Part shown: positions 27,280-37,446 of the stretch, piece by piece | How the letters are laid out: each line of letters starts with the position of its first letter | How positions within the stretch are numbered: position 1 is the stretch's first letter | Origin: Bartonella kosoyi | GTDB lineage: Bacteria; Pseudomonadota; Alphaproteobacteria; Rhizobiales; Rhizobiaceae | NCBI RefSeq assembly: GCF_003606325.2 | Contig: NZ_CP031843.2 | Span: 1,999,501-2,063,500, forward strand | DNA: 64,000 nucleotides | Reading direction: 5' to 3' | Notes under the pieces: model-generated | Told to the model about the DNA's origin: nothing | The model's input: only the letters and a program-made list of their open reading frames with translations | The model's database searches: none | Translations under genes and position numbers: made by a program

Positions 27280-30200
27280 GTGTATAAAAAATCCCTTCTG
27301 TCATCTATGGTGACAGCAGCTATTGTGCTGTTTAATATTCAATTCAATGTACAAGCTGAATCTCTTAAAGTTTCTGGAGAGAAAAAAGAGGTCAAAGATG
27401 CCACTTATGAGACTCTTCATGCTCTAAAAGGCGGTCAAATCATCGGAACTGATTTGAAGGTAACTGGAAATAAAGACACAAACTCAAGCTCAAACACAAA
27501 CGTTTACGTTATAAGCACTGAAGGTAAAGGCAGTGCAATTAAATTAACGGGAGATAAAACGACCGTTAAAGGAACGGATTCTGATATCCGTTTGGGTCTT
27601 GAAGTAAAAGATGACGCGATACTTCAAATGACTGGGGGCACTATTACGGTTTCTGACACTGGCGTTCACTTCTTAAACACTAACAGCACCGAAAACAAAC
27701 TGGAAAATATAACGATATCAAGTGGTAAAGACGATACACCTCTACTCGCTGGAATAAGAACCGAAAACAGTACCGTCACTTTAGAAAATGCAAAAGTGAC
27801 ACAAGCAACCAGTGCCGTAGTTGCAAATAATAACTCTACAATAACGATCTCTGGAGGATCATTTGAGACGAAAGGAATAAGTATAGGCGCTCATAATGGC
27901 AGTACCATTACTTTAGACACCAACGTTCAAATTACCTCTGAGAACACTGGACTCTATGCAAACGGTTTAAACTCCATAGTCACAATAACTGGAGGAGAAA
28001 TCACAGGCAAAGATAGCGCATTGTCTACTGCAAACGGTGGGCATATTAAGGGCACAGATGTTGCCCTCAAAGCAAAGGGGGATGGATACGGTGCATTTTC
28101 TGATGGTGTAGGCAGCGTAATTGAATTGCATGGCAATACAAATATCAGTGATAGTAAAATCGGGCTTTTTGCACAGAATCATGGCGCAATCAGTGTGGCT
28201 GGTGGAACGATAACCTCAGAAGGAGTAGCATTGTTTGTATTCAAAGGTGGGCATATTACAGCCACAGACGTTACTTTATCAGTAACAGATGATAAAGGAT
28301 TAGCTGTAAGTTCCAAAGGCTCTAACAGCTTAATTGAGTTAAACGGAAAAACAACAATTGAGAATTCCCTCATAGGACTTTCTGCAGAAAACGGTGGGGC
28401 AATTCAAATGACCGGAGGAACCATTAAAGCTGCAAATATTGGTGCTGGCTTTATAGGCAGTAAAGGCGAAAAAAACAAACTGGAAAATGTGACCATCTCA
28501 AGTAGTAAAAAAGATGCATCAAGCAATAAAGATGATGCACTACTAACTTCAGGAGTATATGCAAATGAAAGTACAGTCGCTTTAAAAAATGTAACTGTGA
28601 CACAAGCAAAAAGCGCCGTAGTTGCCGATAATGAATCCAAAATAACAATCTCTGGAGGATCATTTGAAGCAAAAAATGCAACAATAGTTGCGCTCAATAA
28701 TGGTACGATTATTTTAACCGACGATGCCCAAATTACATCATCTGAAAACACCAGTCTCCTTGCAAAAGAAGGTGGTGCGATCAGCATGACGGGGGGATCC
28801 ATTAAAGCTTCAGAGTTTGGTGCTGGCTTCGAGAATAGTAAGAGAGAAGAAAACAAACTAGAAAATGTAACAATATTAAGTAATAAAGACGGTGCACTCC
28901 TGAACATAGGAGTATCTGCAGATAAAAGTACAGTCGCTTTAAAAAATGTAACTGTGACACAAGCAAAAAGCGCCGTAGTTGCCGATAATGAATCCAAAAT
29001 AACAATCTCTGGAGGATCATTTGAAGCAAAAAATGCAACAATAGTTGCGCTCAATAATGGTACGATTATTTTAACCGACGATGCCCAAATTACATCATCT
29101 GAAAACACCAGTCTCCTTGCAAAAGAAGGTGGTGCGATCAGCATGACGGGGGGATCCATTAAAGCTTTCTATAATGGAGCTACTTTCGAGAATAGTAAGA
29201 GAGAAGAAAACAAACTAGAAAATGTAACCATATCAAGCGTTAAAGATGAAGATGATGCGCTATTACAATATGGAATAGTAGCAAATGATAGTACAGTTGC
29301 TTTAACAAATGTCACCGTGACAAAAGCAGAAACTGCCATAATTGCAGATGACCACTCGACAATAACAATCTCAGGAGGATCATTTGAAAGCAAAGGTAAT
29401 GGAATATATGCGATACAAGGAAGTTCTATTTCTTTAAACAACGCTACGGTAACATCATCTTATGGACCTAGTATCTATGCAGACGGTTCAGATTCAAAAA
29501 TTATAATGATAGGAGGAAGCGCAACTGCAAAAAGAGGCAGTGCAGCATTATTGACAGAAAACGAAGGACAGATCGATGCCACAGATGTTACGCTCACAAC
29601 AAATGGCATAGGGACCGGCGCACTTGCGCTTGGTGAGAGCACAATTCAATTGCATGGCAATACAACAATCAACAATACTTTAGACGGTCTTAGAGCAGTT
29701 GATGGTGGTAAAATTACCGGTGAAAATTTAAATATCACCGGAGGAAAAGCTATCACAGATCCCGACACAGAACGCTCTGGTCTAACGACAGAAGGCGCTG
29801 GCAGTGAAATTAACTTAACAGGCAAAACAATCATTCAAAATGTTGATGAAGGTCTTTATGCAGACGGTGGAAGCAAGATCACTAGTGGTGATCTAGTAAT
29901 GAGCGGTGGTGAGAGCGAAAAAGTAACCATTGCTGTAGGCTCTTACGAGCTTGAGAGCAAAATTGAATTAAATGGTAAAACAACCATTAAAAATTTTGAT
30001 GTTGGTCTTGCTGCAGCTGGTGATGCCTCAATTATCATGAAGAATGGCACTAAAAATGAAATAGACGTCAAAAAAATTGCACTATTCGCAGCAGATAGGG
30101 GAAAGATTGACCTAGCAAATACTGATGTAAAAGCAGAAAGCGTAGGTATGCAACTAGTGGCTTTATCGAAAACCAATACAGATGAAGATGATCTACAAAT

Positions 30201-32112
30201 ATATGGAGACAACGAAATCAATCTGACCAATAGCAATATTCACGTTGACAATGGCACTGGAATTCTCGTTGGAGCATTTGTTGAAAAAAGCATTGACAAT
30301 AATATTGCTCCATCAATCGGAAAAGTTAATCTTAACAACTCAGAAATCCATGCGGATGTGTTATTAGACAATGGACTTTTTTGGGACAAAAATTCTTGGA
30401 TCGATACAAATTTCTGGAATGATGAAAACATGAAGGAGATATCTACCGGTACCTTTACCTTAAATGCAGATCATTCTATTTTAGAAGGAAAGGCAAACAT
30501 TACAAACGACAGAACAATCAGTTTTGATCTGAAAAATCAAGCAAAATGGATCTTGAAAACCAGCACACAAGAAAAAGATGCTGATGGAAAACTCCTTGAT
30601 ATCGCTCAAAGATCACGTTCTGACATTTCTGTTCTGGGTCTTAATGACAGCTCTCTTGTTTTTGCAGAACCAATAGAAGGTCATTACCACACATTGCATA
30701 TAGGTTTGGGAAAACCAGAGACTAAAGCCGTCTATAATGCAACAGGTGATGCAAAAATTTATTTCAATACAAAATGGACTGATGGCACACCAATCACAGA
30801 GCAAGAAACCGATCATCTTCTCATTCACGGCGATGTTTCAGGCTCCACAACAGTTTACATTCAAAGCGATTTAGGAGATAAAGAGAGCGTCATAAATGCT
30901 TCCGATCCTTCTAACATAGGCGGACTTTCACTGATCCAAGTTTCCGGAAAGGCTGATGAAAATTCTTTCAAATTAGCCCATGGTTATATCACAAGAGGTG
31001 GTTCACCTTATAAATATACGCTAACAGGTTACGGACCAGAATCAAGCTATGGCCAAGCGAATATTGAACAAAATCTCTTTGATGAAAAGAATGAGAATTT
31101 CTGGGATTTCCGTTTACATAAAGAACTTCTTCCTGATTCAAAAGCAGAAGCACCTGTAGCACAAATGGCAAGCTATTTGGTCATGCCAAATGCTCTCTTC
31201 TATAGCGGATTGACTGATATGGCTGAACAAAACGCATTGTTGGCAAATATCAGAACATCGGTCGTAGATAAAGGACAAGAAAAACAGAATGGCTTTTTCT
31301 TACACACCTATGGAAGCACAGGAACTTTCTCCTCTGAAAGTGCACCACGCCAATATGGTTATAGCGGTGCTGATCTTCGCTATGCCGCTCTACAAGGAGG
31401 AGTGAACTTCGCAACACTGGAAGGACATAATACCACAACACGTTTCGGTCTTATAGGGACCTATGGACAGCTTTCCTTTACGCCAAAAGATATGCAAGAT
31501 GCTGGAAAAAACACCGTTGATAAATGGTCCCTCACAGCCTATGGAACCATACAGCATGACAATGGCTTTTATCTTGATACGCTGTTATCCTATGGCATCC
31601 TAAAGGGAGACATCACCAATGCCCTCATTGGAACAACCGCAAAATTAAAAAATGCTAAAATGTTGACGATCTCCACAACTGTTGGCAAACAATTTGCAAC
31701 AGGAATTCAGGGTGTAACATTCGAACCACAGGCACAACTTGCTTATCAACATTTGACGTTTGATACCATTTTAGATGCTGATCACTTTACCATTGACATG
31801 AACAATCCTCATCAATGGATGATCCGTGTTGGTGGACGTTTGACCAAAAGCATTACCGCTGAAAACAACCGCCCTATGTCTTTCTATGGAAAAGTCAACT
31901 TGATCAAAACCTTTGGGGATGATCAGGCACTCCATATTGATAAGGATTATAAACTTGATGCTATGGGATCTGCACTTGAAGGTGGGCTTGGTATTAATGC
32001 ACAATTGTCCACGAACCTCTCCCTTCATGGTGATGTGAGTTATCAACAAAAGCTGCAAAAAACGGGGATCTCTGGAGCAAGTTTTTCAGGCGGAATACGC
32101 TATCAGTTTTGA
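27280..32112 (+). CDS. Autotransporter with long beta-helix passenger
   Basis: 1610 residues from GTG 27280, which has AAGGAGAG nine bases upstream; the open frame extends to a TTG at 27232 without such a site. Signal peptide (YKKSLLSSMVTAAIVLFNIQFNVQA) at residues 1-27. The passenger (about 30-1290) is built of many short beta-helix rungs with recurring motifs such as ITISGGSFEAK and GGAISMTGGSIKA. The distal unit has IHGDVSGST (about 1183) and LIQVSGKADENSFKL (about 1219), then FWDFRL (about 1273). The barrel occupies the last ~310 residues and ends ASFSGGIRYQF. It resembles the inducible Bartonella autotransporters; host-cell binding is likely but the ligand is unknown. First of four tandem paralogues. 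Confidence 0.93.
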   Translation: MYKKSLLSSMVTAAIVLFNIQFNVQAESLKVSGEKKEVKDATYETLHALKGGQIIGTDLKVTGNKDTNSSSNTNVYVISTEGKGSAIKLTGDKTTVKGTDSDIRLGLEVKDDAILQMTGGTITVSDTGVHFLNTNSTENKLENITISSGKDDTPLLAGIRTENSTVTLENAKVTQATSAVVANNNSTITISGGSFETKGISIGAHNGSTITLDTNVQITSENTGLYANGLNSIVTITGGEITGKDSALSTANGGHIKGTDVALKAKGDGYGAFSDGVGSVIELHGNTNISDSKIGLFAQNHGAISVAGGTITSEGVALFVFKGGHITATDVTLSVTDDKGLAVSSKGSNSLIELNGKTTIENSLIGLSAENGGAIQMTGGTIKAANIGAGFIGSKGEKNKLENVTISSSKKDASSNKDDALLTSGVYANESTVALKNVTVTQAKSAVVADNESKITISGGSFEAKNATIVALNNGTIILTDDAQITSSENTSLLAKEGGAISMTGGSIKASEFGAGFENSKREENKLENVTILSNKDGALLNIGVSADKSTVALKNVTVTQAKSAVVADNESKITISGGSFEAKNATIVALNNGTIILTDDAQITSSENTSLLAKEGGAISMTGGSIKAFYNGATFENSKREENKLENVTISSVKDEDDALLQYGIVANDSTVALTNVTVTKAETAIIADDHSTITISGGSFESKGNGIYAIQGSSISLNNATVTSSYGPSIYADGSDSKIIMIGGSATAKRGSAALLTENEGQIDATDVTLTTNGIGTGALALGESTIQLHGNTTINNTLDGLRAVDGGKITGENLNITGGKAITDPDTERSGLTTEGAGSEINLTGKTIIQNVDEGLYADGGSKITSGDLVMSGGESEKVTIAVGSYELESKIELNGKTTIKNFDVGLAAAGDASIIMKNGTKNEIDVKKIALFAADRGKIDLANTDVKAESVGMQLVALSKTNTDEDDLQIYGDNEINLTNSNIHVDNGTGILVGAFVEKSIDNNIAPSIGKVNLNNSEIHADVLLDNGLFWDKNSWIDTNFWNDENMKEISTGTFTLNADHSILEGKANITNDRTISFDLKNQAKWILKTSTQEKDADGKLLDIAQRSRSDISVLGLNDSSLVFAEPIEGHYHTLHIGLGKPETKAVYNATGDAKIYFNTKWTDGTPITEQETDHLLIHGDVSGSTTVYIQSDLGDKESVINASDPSNIGGLSLIQVSGKADENSFKLAHGYITRGGSPYKYTLTGYGPESSYGQANIEQNLFDEKNENFWDFRLHKELLPDSKAEAPVAQMASYLVMPNALFYSGLTDMAEQNALLANIRTSVVDKGQEKQNGFFLHTYGSTGTFSSESAPRQYGYSGADLRYAALQGGVNFATLEGHNTTTRFGLIGTYGQLSFTPKDMQDAGKNTVDKWSLTAYGTIQHDNGFYLDTLLSYGILKGDITNALIGTTAKLKNAKMLTISTTVGKQFATGIQGVTFEPQAQLAYQHLTFDTILDADHFTIDMNNPHQWMIRVGGRLTKSITAENNRPMSFYGKVNLIKTFGDDQALHIDKDYKLDAMGSALEGGLGINAQLSTNLSLHGDVSYQQKLQKTGISGASFSGGIRYQF
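28568..29167 (+). repeat. Tandem repeat of 357 bp within the passenger
   Basis: Bases 28568-28810 recur at 28925-29167 with no difference found by eye, an offset of 357 bases (119 codons). The remaining third of the period is diverged. The repeat keeps the frame, adding or removing beta-helix rungs. Confidence 0.88.
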
Positions 32113-32161
32113 AGCAAAACTTTAACAACAAGTGTATTTTATTCTATACACTTCATCAAAC

Positions 32162-32192
32162 AAAAAAGGCAGTACAATATACTGCCTTTTTT
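32162..32192 (+). terminator. Terminator of the first tandem autotransporter gene
   Basis: Stem AAAAAAGGCAGT / ACTGCCTTTTTT with a 7-base loop, about 50 bases after the stop. The A/T flanks make it work in both directions. Confidence 0.8.
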
Positions 32193-34177
32193 ATTCTTAA
32201 TACTCTTTCATTAAAAGCTCACTTGAATGGGCTTTGTTATTTATCCCCTTAACATCATCTCCATCAAGATTTATTGATTTACAAGGTGGATATTATCCTT
32301 TGAAGTCTATCAGATTAAATGCGTTCATTTCTCTCAAACAAAATGTCACAAAGCGCTTCATCTTCAAGTGAAAAAAAACGCTCAGAAAAAACACCTAGAG
32401 ATAACTATGCTCAGCCCAAATGTTATCGATATAATCTCGCTTGCTTCATAAAATCCCCTTCCCTTTTTTCAACAAAAAATGTCAGGTATTTTTATCGAGA
32501 ATGTGTCAACAGCCCAAAATAATGAAAACCGAGACCTTTTAATACAAGACATTTTAATAAAAGCACCCTTTCTCATAAAAGTGTACTTTTAGAAACCCAA
32601 ACATCATTCATTTCAAAGCCTTCAACATGAAGCTCTTTATGAATTACCCTTTTCCACTTAAAATAGGCTTTTCCTCCTCTTCACACGAGTTCCGCAGCAT
32701 GTCCATTCGTGAATTTATCCATAAAGTTAAGAAAAGTGCATTTTTAGACAATAGACAGATAACGATATCTAAAAAGATAATAATAAAAAGCTCCTTTCTT
32801 TGCACCCTTGACCTATTGATACCCCTCTATTCTTTCAATTAACGCGCTTATTACACCATCTATAAAGCTTCATTGACACTTCCTTATACCATTTTAGGTA
32901 ACCAAATTGAGAAAGTTCATCCTCTCATACCAATTTCATCTCCCTGAAAGAAAATAAAACGATGAGAAAATATTAAAAGCAGCATAATGGAAATGAATTT
33001 TTAAGAGCAAAATGCTGCTATCAATCTTAAGATAATCCTGTGAACGCAGAACCTATTTATTCTATTTTTTAATAAAAACGCTATTTTTATAGTATTTAAT
33101 TAATTCGCAAGACCATTAAAACTTATAAAATTGAAATATATTTAAGTAATTTTTATATATATTTAATCTATAATAAAATTATACTATTCTTATATAAATA
33201 AAATTAATGCTTATTATTTTTTTGTAGTTAGAAAATATTCTATCGTGCACAGCAGCTGTAAAAACTTTACGATTTTCCACCTATCATGCAGAAAATAAAT
33301 CCCTGGAAATTTTTAGTGCAAAAATATATCCAACGGAACTTATGAAATACTTCACGCAAAAGGTGATACAAAAATCATCAACAAATATTTAACAATAACG
33401 AGAGAATAAATATAAAAATTGCTGTCCCGAAAAATGCTTCTACGGCTGTAAAAATTGAAAGAACAAACAGCATAATCGAATGACTGAATAACATAATTAT
33501 TATAAATATAAATAAATTCAATAACTTATAAAGATTTCTGACTATTTTTCCTGTTAAATGAGCATCCCAAATATCATACGAGATTCTGTCATTTCACCTC
33601 TGCCCCATGTTTCCTCAATCACCCCCCCCGTCTCTTGCACCTTACAAGCAGGTAAACCATGTGAAGAAACCATAAAAACAACCTTTTTATGAACCATCTC
33701 AAGTGCCAAAAGCTGTCACGACATTGAAAGCTGGCAAAGTGTGTGATGGACTTGCTGTTTTATCAAGCGTAAAGAAGTCGGCTTTCTCCTTCACAAGCAT
33801 AAAGATGATGGAGTTCACAAAAATTTTATCATCATATCATTCATAAGCACTGTACAGCCTTCAGAAAATGAGCTTGAGGGCCTTAAAAAAGATCTCTTTG
33901 AACCCCTCATCTCTTCTTCTTATAGCAGATCTTCTCCTAGAACAGAGAAAATTGACAGAGATTTTTTCTGAATACAAAAAAATCCATTTCAACGCTATAG
34001 ATCTTTTATAGCGATTATATTGAAGTGCCAATTTTTAAATAGTGTGTTTTAAAATAGCTTCATCCTGGTTTTAGTATAAGCTTATCAAGCTAGATTTGGG
34101 GGATCCATTGTTTCATTGTATTTTATGATCATGAAAAAAGTTTTTCTGAAGCAAAAATTCAAATTATAGAGCATCAC
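32193..34177. other. Long gap with decayed sequence
   Basis: No convincing gene in about 2 kb. The part at 33700-33760 (AGTGCCAAAAGCTGTC.CGACATTG...GGCAAAGTG) is a relative of 47198-47240, so it is a degenerate copy of a dispersed repeat. The rest is AT-rich without recognisable features. Confidence 0.5.
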
Positions 34178-34271
34178 ATAATATTTCGTTTTGATCTTTA
34201 CATAAAAAACATAATGATATAAATATCACAAAAGTACTTGCGCCATCAGGGGAATGAAGTAAGCATCAAAG
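34178..34271 (+). promoter_or_regulatory. Conserved promoter and leader of an autotransporter gene
   Basis: ATATTTCGTTTTG (from 34181), then TTTACA at 34198-34203, ACATAATGATATAAA at 34209-34223, and a leader GTACTTGCGCCATCAGGGGA followed by ATGAAGTAAGCATCAAAG. The same block is present before the next autotransporter (37328-37421), and its promoter part before the last (41716-41757). TTTACA and TATAAA with a 15-base gap are the likely -35/-10; a conserved upstream TTTCGTTTTG may bind an activator. Confidence 0.55.
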
Positions 34272-34296
34272 ACATATCAAGACTAAAGGCATATCT

Positions 34297-36774
34297 ATGT
34301 GTAAGAAATCTATTTATAAGAAGAATCTTTTGTTATGTACAATTGCTGGAACTTTCATTTTTTCTCATTTTGCTCCGACTTGTGCAAATACACAACCTCC
34401 TGAAATTATTAATGAGTTTAAACTTGAGAAAGGAGAGGAAAAGACTCTTAATAATGTTTTCATTCGCAATGGATTGAGCGCAGTGTACGCCTCTGAAAAA
34501 GCAATTGCTACAATTACGAACTCGACGATACATTCAGGTTCATTTGCATTTGCTGTATCAAAAGGTGGACGTGTTAATGCTAAAGGCATGAAAGTCAATG
34601 CATTACATACTGGTCTATCAATTTCAAACGGTGTCATTAATATTGAGGATTCAGTCATAGAAACCAAAAGACAATCTGGTATTATTTTTCATACTATTTT
34701 AGATGCTTTTCTGAAAGAGGGTGAAGAAGTTGTAAATAAGGCCATTCTTACCAATACAAAACTCCTTGTGAGAGATGGTGTTGGTATTTGGGGACCATCA
34801 TCTTCGAAGTCTGTTGCCGAAGTTCAACTTAGAAATTCAGAGATTCGTTCTGATGTGTTATTAAAAAATAGTGTAAAAAAGAAAACAGATTTAGATCCTC
34901 ATCCTGTTAGTTTTGTATTGACTGCCGATAATTCAATTATGGAAGGAAGAGCAAGAACCTTAGAAGTAAATACAACTGTTTTTAATTTAAACAATAATAG
35001 CAAATGGTATTTAAATGTAAGTCGATACGACATAAATCGTGATTCTGGTCCACTTAGTTATGAACTCTATGACATTAAGCAACGAGCGCTATCTACTGTC
35101 TCAGTACTGAATCTTCGTAATAGCTCTATTGTATTTAATGCACCTCATGTGCTGGCAAAAGGTCAATATCAAACCTTGAGCGTAGGACGAACCATTGAGG
35201 TTCCTAATTCACAAGCAAACAGGGACTCCACTAGAGAAACCGTTTACAATGCAACAGGCAATGCAAGGATTTATTTTAATACAGAATGGAGTGATGGCTT
35301 AGAAAAAGGACAACAAAAAACAGATCGCCTTCTTGTCCACGGAGATGTATCAGGTACCACAACAATTAATTTCAATGGTCTTTCAAAAGGTGAGCCATCA
35401 GAAGCAGACGCTTCTATTCCCGCGAATATGCGTGGTCTGTCACTCATTCAAGTATCTGGAAAAGCAGATAAAAATTCCTTCAAACTAGCAAATGGCTACG
35501 TCACAATGGGTGCTTTGCCTTATAAATATGTCTTAAATGCCTATGGACCAACATCGAGTCTTGGGAAAGCAGAGCGTGCGCAAAGCCATTTAGGAGAAGT
35601 ATCTCAACAATCAAAAGAAAAGGATTCAAAAACCGATACAACCCCCGTTGTATTAGGAGGAATGGTTTTAGGAATTGAGAATAATATAAAAAGTGAATCA
35701 ACATCAAGTTCTGAGCAAGCAGAAAGCATACAAAGCCATTTGAGAGAAAATCAGAATTTCTGGGATTTCCGCTTGCAAAGTGCAACGCTCGATGATGAAG
35801 GAAGGATCAGAGCTCTTGTTCCTCAAGTGGCAAGCTATTTAGTCATGCCTACCGCTCTATTCTCAGCTGGATTGGCTGATGTAAACAATCAAAACACTTT
35901 ACTGAACACGATGCAAGAAACAAGCTTTGAGACAAAAAATCATAAAAACAAAGGAATCCTTTTCTCGGCTTATGGCAATAAGGTGACATTATCCTCTCAC
36001 CGTACGCCATTACAATATGGCTATGGTGCCGATATTCACTATGCTGCTTTACAAGCAGGCATTACATTAGCAGCTCTAGAAGATCAAAACATGACCACCA
36101 ATTTTGGTCTTTTAGGGACATATGGGAAATTAGCTTTCACTCCAAAAGGTATGGAAGGTGCTGACAAGAGTACACTCGATAAATGGTCACTGACTGCATA
36201 TAGTGGCCTGCGTCATAATAATGGGACATATGTCCATGCACTCTTCTCCTATGGAATGCTCAAGGGGAATATCACCACAGCTCTCATAGGAAAGACTGCA
36301 GAATTGACAAGCGCTGATACATTCAGTGCATCGGCAACCATTGGACAAAAGTTCGAAACCAGCACGAAAGGATTGGTCTTTGAACCACAAGCACAAGTTA
36401 TTTATCAACGTCTTATGATTGACACGTTCTCAGATGTTGATGGTTTTGATGTGAATATGGGCAATCCTCATCAATGGTTGGTGCGTATTGGTGGACGCTT
36501 AATGCAAACAACAGTTCCGACTGAAAACAGCAGTATTCTTTCTTTCTATGGTAAATTGAATATTGTTAAAGCTTTTTCTAATAATGCCACCATACAGATT
36601 GGTGAATCGTTCCATCTTGATGCTATGGGAGCTTCCCTTGAAGGTGGGCTTGGTGTGAATGCACAATTATCACAAAATATCGCCCTTCATGCTGATGTTC
36701 ATTATCAACAGAAACTTCAAAAAACGGGTATATCTGGAACAAGCTTTTCAGGCGGAATACGTTATCAGTTTTAA
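34297..36774 (+). CDS. Autotransporter (second of the tandem group)
   Basis: 825 residues. The signal peptide at residues 1-32 (MCKKSIYKKNLLLCTIAGTF start) is shared almost exactly with the next paralogue. A short beta-helix passenger follows, with the distal marks VHGDVSGTT (about 348), LIQVSGKADKNSFKL (about 383) and FWDFRLQ (about 487). A spacer with a repeated QSHLGE/QSHLRE lies before the last. The barrel is the last ~310 residues, ending TSFSGGIRYQF. The passenger is about a quarter the length of that in the preceding gene while the barrel is closely similar, so passengers evolve faster than barrels here. It has its own conserved promoter block. Confidence 0.92.
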   Translation: MCKKSIYKKNLLLCTIAGTFIFSHFAPTCANTQPPEIINEFKLEKGEEKTLNNVFIRNGLSAVYASEKAIATITNSTIHSGSFAFAVSKGGRVNAKGMKVNALHTGLSISNGVINIEDSVIETKRQSGIIFHTILDAFLKEGEEVVNKAILTNTKLLVRDGVGIWGPSSSKSVAEVQLRNSEIRSDVLLKNSVKKKTDLDPHPVSFVLTADNSIMEGRARTLEVNTTVFNLNNNSKWYLNVSRYDINRDSGPLSYELYDIKQRALSTVSVLNLRNSSIVFNAPHVLAKGQYQTLSVGRTIEVPNSQANRDSTRETVYNATGNARIYFNTEWSDGLEKGQQKTDRLLVHGDVSGTTTINFNGLSKGEPSEADASIPANMRGLSLIQVSGKADKNSFKLANGYVTMGALPYKYVLNAYGPTSSLGKAERAQSHLGEVSQQSKEKDSKTDTTPVVLGGMVLGIENNIKSESTSSSEQAESIQSHLRENQNFWDFRLQSATLDDEGRIRALVPQVASYLVMPTALFSAGLADVNNQNTLLNTMQETSFETKNHKNKGILFSAYGNKVTLSSHRTPLQYGYGADIHYAALQAGITLAALEDQNMTTNFGLLGTYGKLAFTPKGMEGADKSTLDKWSLTAYSGLRHNNGTYVHALFSYGMLKGNITTALIGKTAELTSADTFSASATIGQKFETSTKGLVFEPQAQVIYQRLMIDTFSDVDGFDVNMGNPHQWLVRIGGRLMQTTVPTENSSILSFYGKLNIVKAFSNNATIQIGESFHLDAMGASLEGGLGVNAQLSQNIALHADVHYQQKLQKTGISGTSFSGGIRYQF

Positions 36775-36813
36775 GAAAAAGAAAAAAACAACTTATAGTC
36801 TATTTATTTTAAC

Positions 36814-36845
36814 AAAAAGCAGTACGAATGTACTGCTTTTTTTTG
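36814..36845 (+). terminator. Terminator of the second tandem autotransporter gene
   Basis: AAAAAGCAGTAC-GAAT-GTACTGCTTTTT followed by more T. A 12-bp perfect stem. Confidence 0.82.
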
Positions 36846-37327
36846 CAATCTTTCGGCAAAAGCCATCAATAATGGTCCTTTCTATCCTCCCTTCTTGAAA
36901 GGATTAATTTCATCCAAACCAAATGCCACAAAACCCTTTATCTCTTAACGATTGTTGAGTTTTCAAAAGAGCAGCCTTTTTGAGGTATAAAAATCGCATG
37001 GATTCAATAAAAATTGTTGTATATCAATAAAAAATACAAAATATTTTGGCTTTTTTACATCAAAAAATTCATCGTGAATAATTCTATATGCAAGAAAACC
37101 AACTAAGCTTTCTGCAAACGCATGACAAATCTTCTCCAAAAACTTTGTAGAGTTTTTATGATAACAGCTCTTAAGCAATAAGCATCCTTGCAAAATGTTT
37201 TGATTGTTAGCGCTTAAAACAAAAATACTTATCAAGCTAGATTTTTTGAAATTCATCATCGCTGGATTGCATTTTCTATTTCAGAATCTCTTCCAAGACC
37301 AATTTTTTAAAAGATAAATAACAAAAC
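36846..37327. other. Gap between autotransporter genes
   Basis: No gene accepted. CTTATCAAGCTAGATTT at about 37229 matches about 34080, so duplication of the cluster included DNA upstream of the promoter. Confidence 0.45.
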
Positions 37328-37421
37328 ACAATATTTCGTTTTGTTATTTACAATAAATACATAATGATATAAAAGACGATCGGGTACTTGCGCCATCAGG
37401 GGAATGAAGTAAGCATCAAAG
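37328..37421 (+). promoter_or_regulatory. Conserved promoter and leader, second copy
   Basis: Matches 34178-34271: TTTCGTTTTG, TTTACA, ACATAATGATATAAA, then an almost unchanged 38-base leader (TTGCGCCATCAGGGG...AAGCATCAAAG). The leader is better conserved than the flanking spacer, which suggests selection. Confidence 0.55.
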
Positions 37422-37446
37422 CATACCAAATACTAAAGGCATATCT

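Noticed and set aside
28404..29159. 251-residue minus-strand frame with internal repeats
   Set aside because: Antisense to the passenger repeats of the autotransporter; the repeats in it are those of the real gene.
34238..34477. Frame starting MRHQGNEVSIK, with a twin at 37388-37573
   Set aside because: Both start with TTG in the conserved leader and run out of frame into the autotransporter signal-peptide region; similarity comes from DNA duplication, not from selection on this frame.
36963..37259. 98-residue minus-strand frame between autotransporter genes
   Set aside because: No ribosome site, AT-driven composition, and it overlaps DNA shared with the upstream region of the neighbouring autotransporter.
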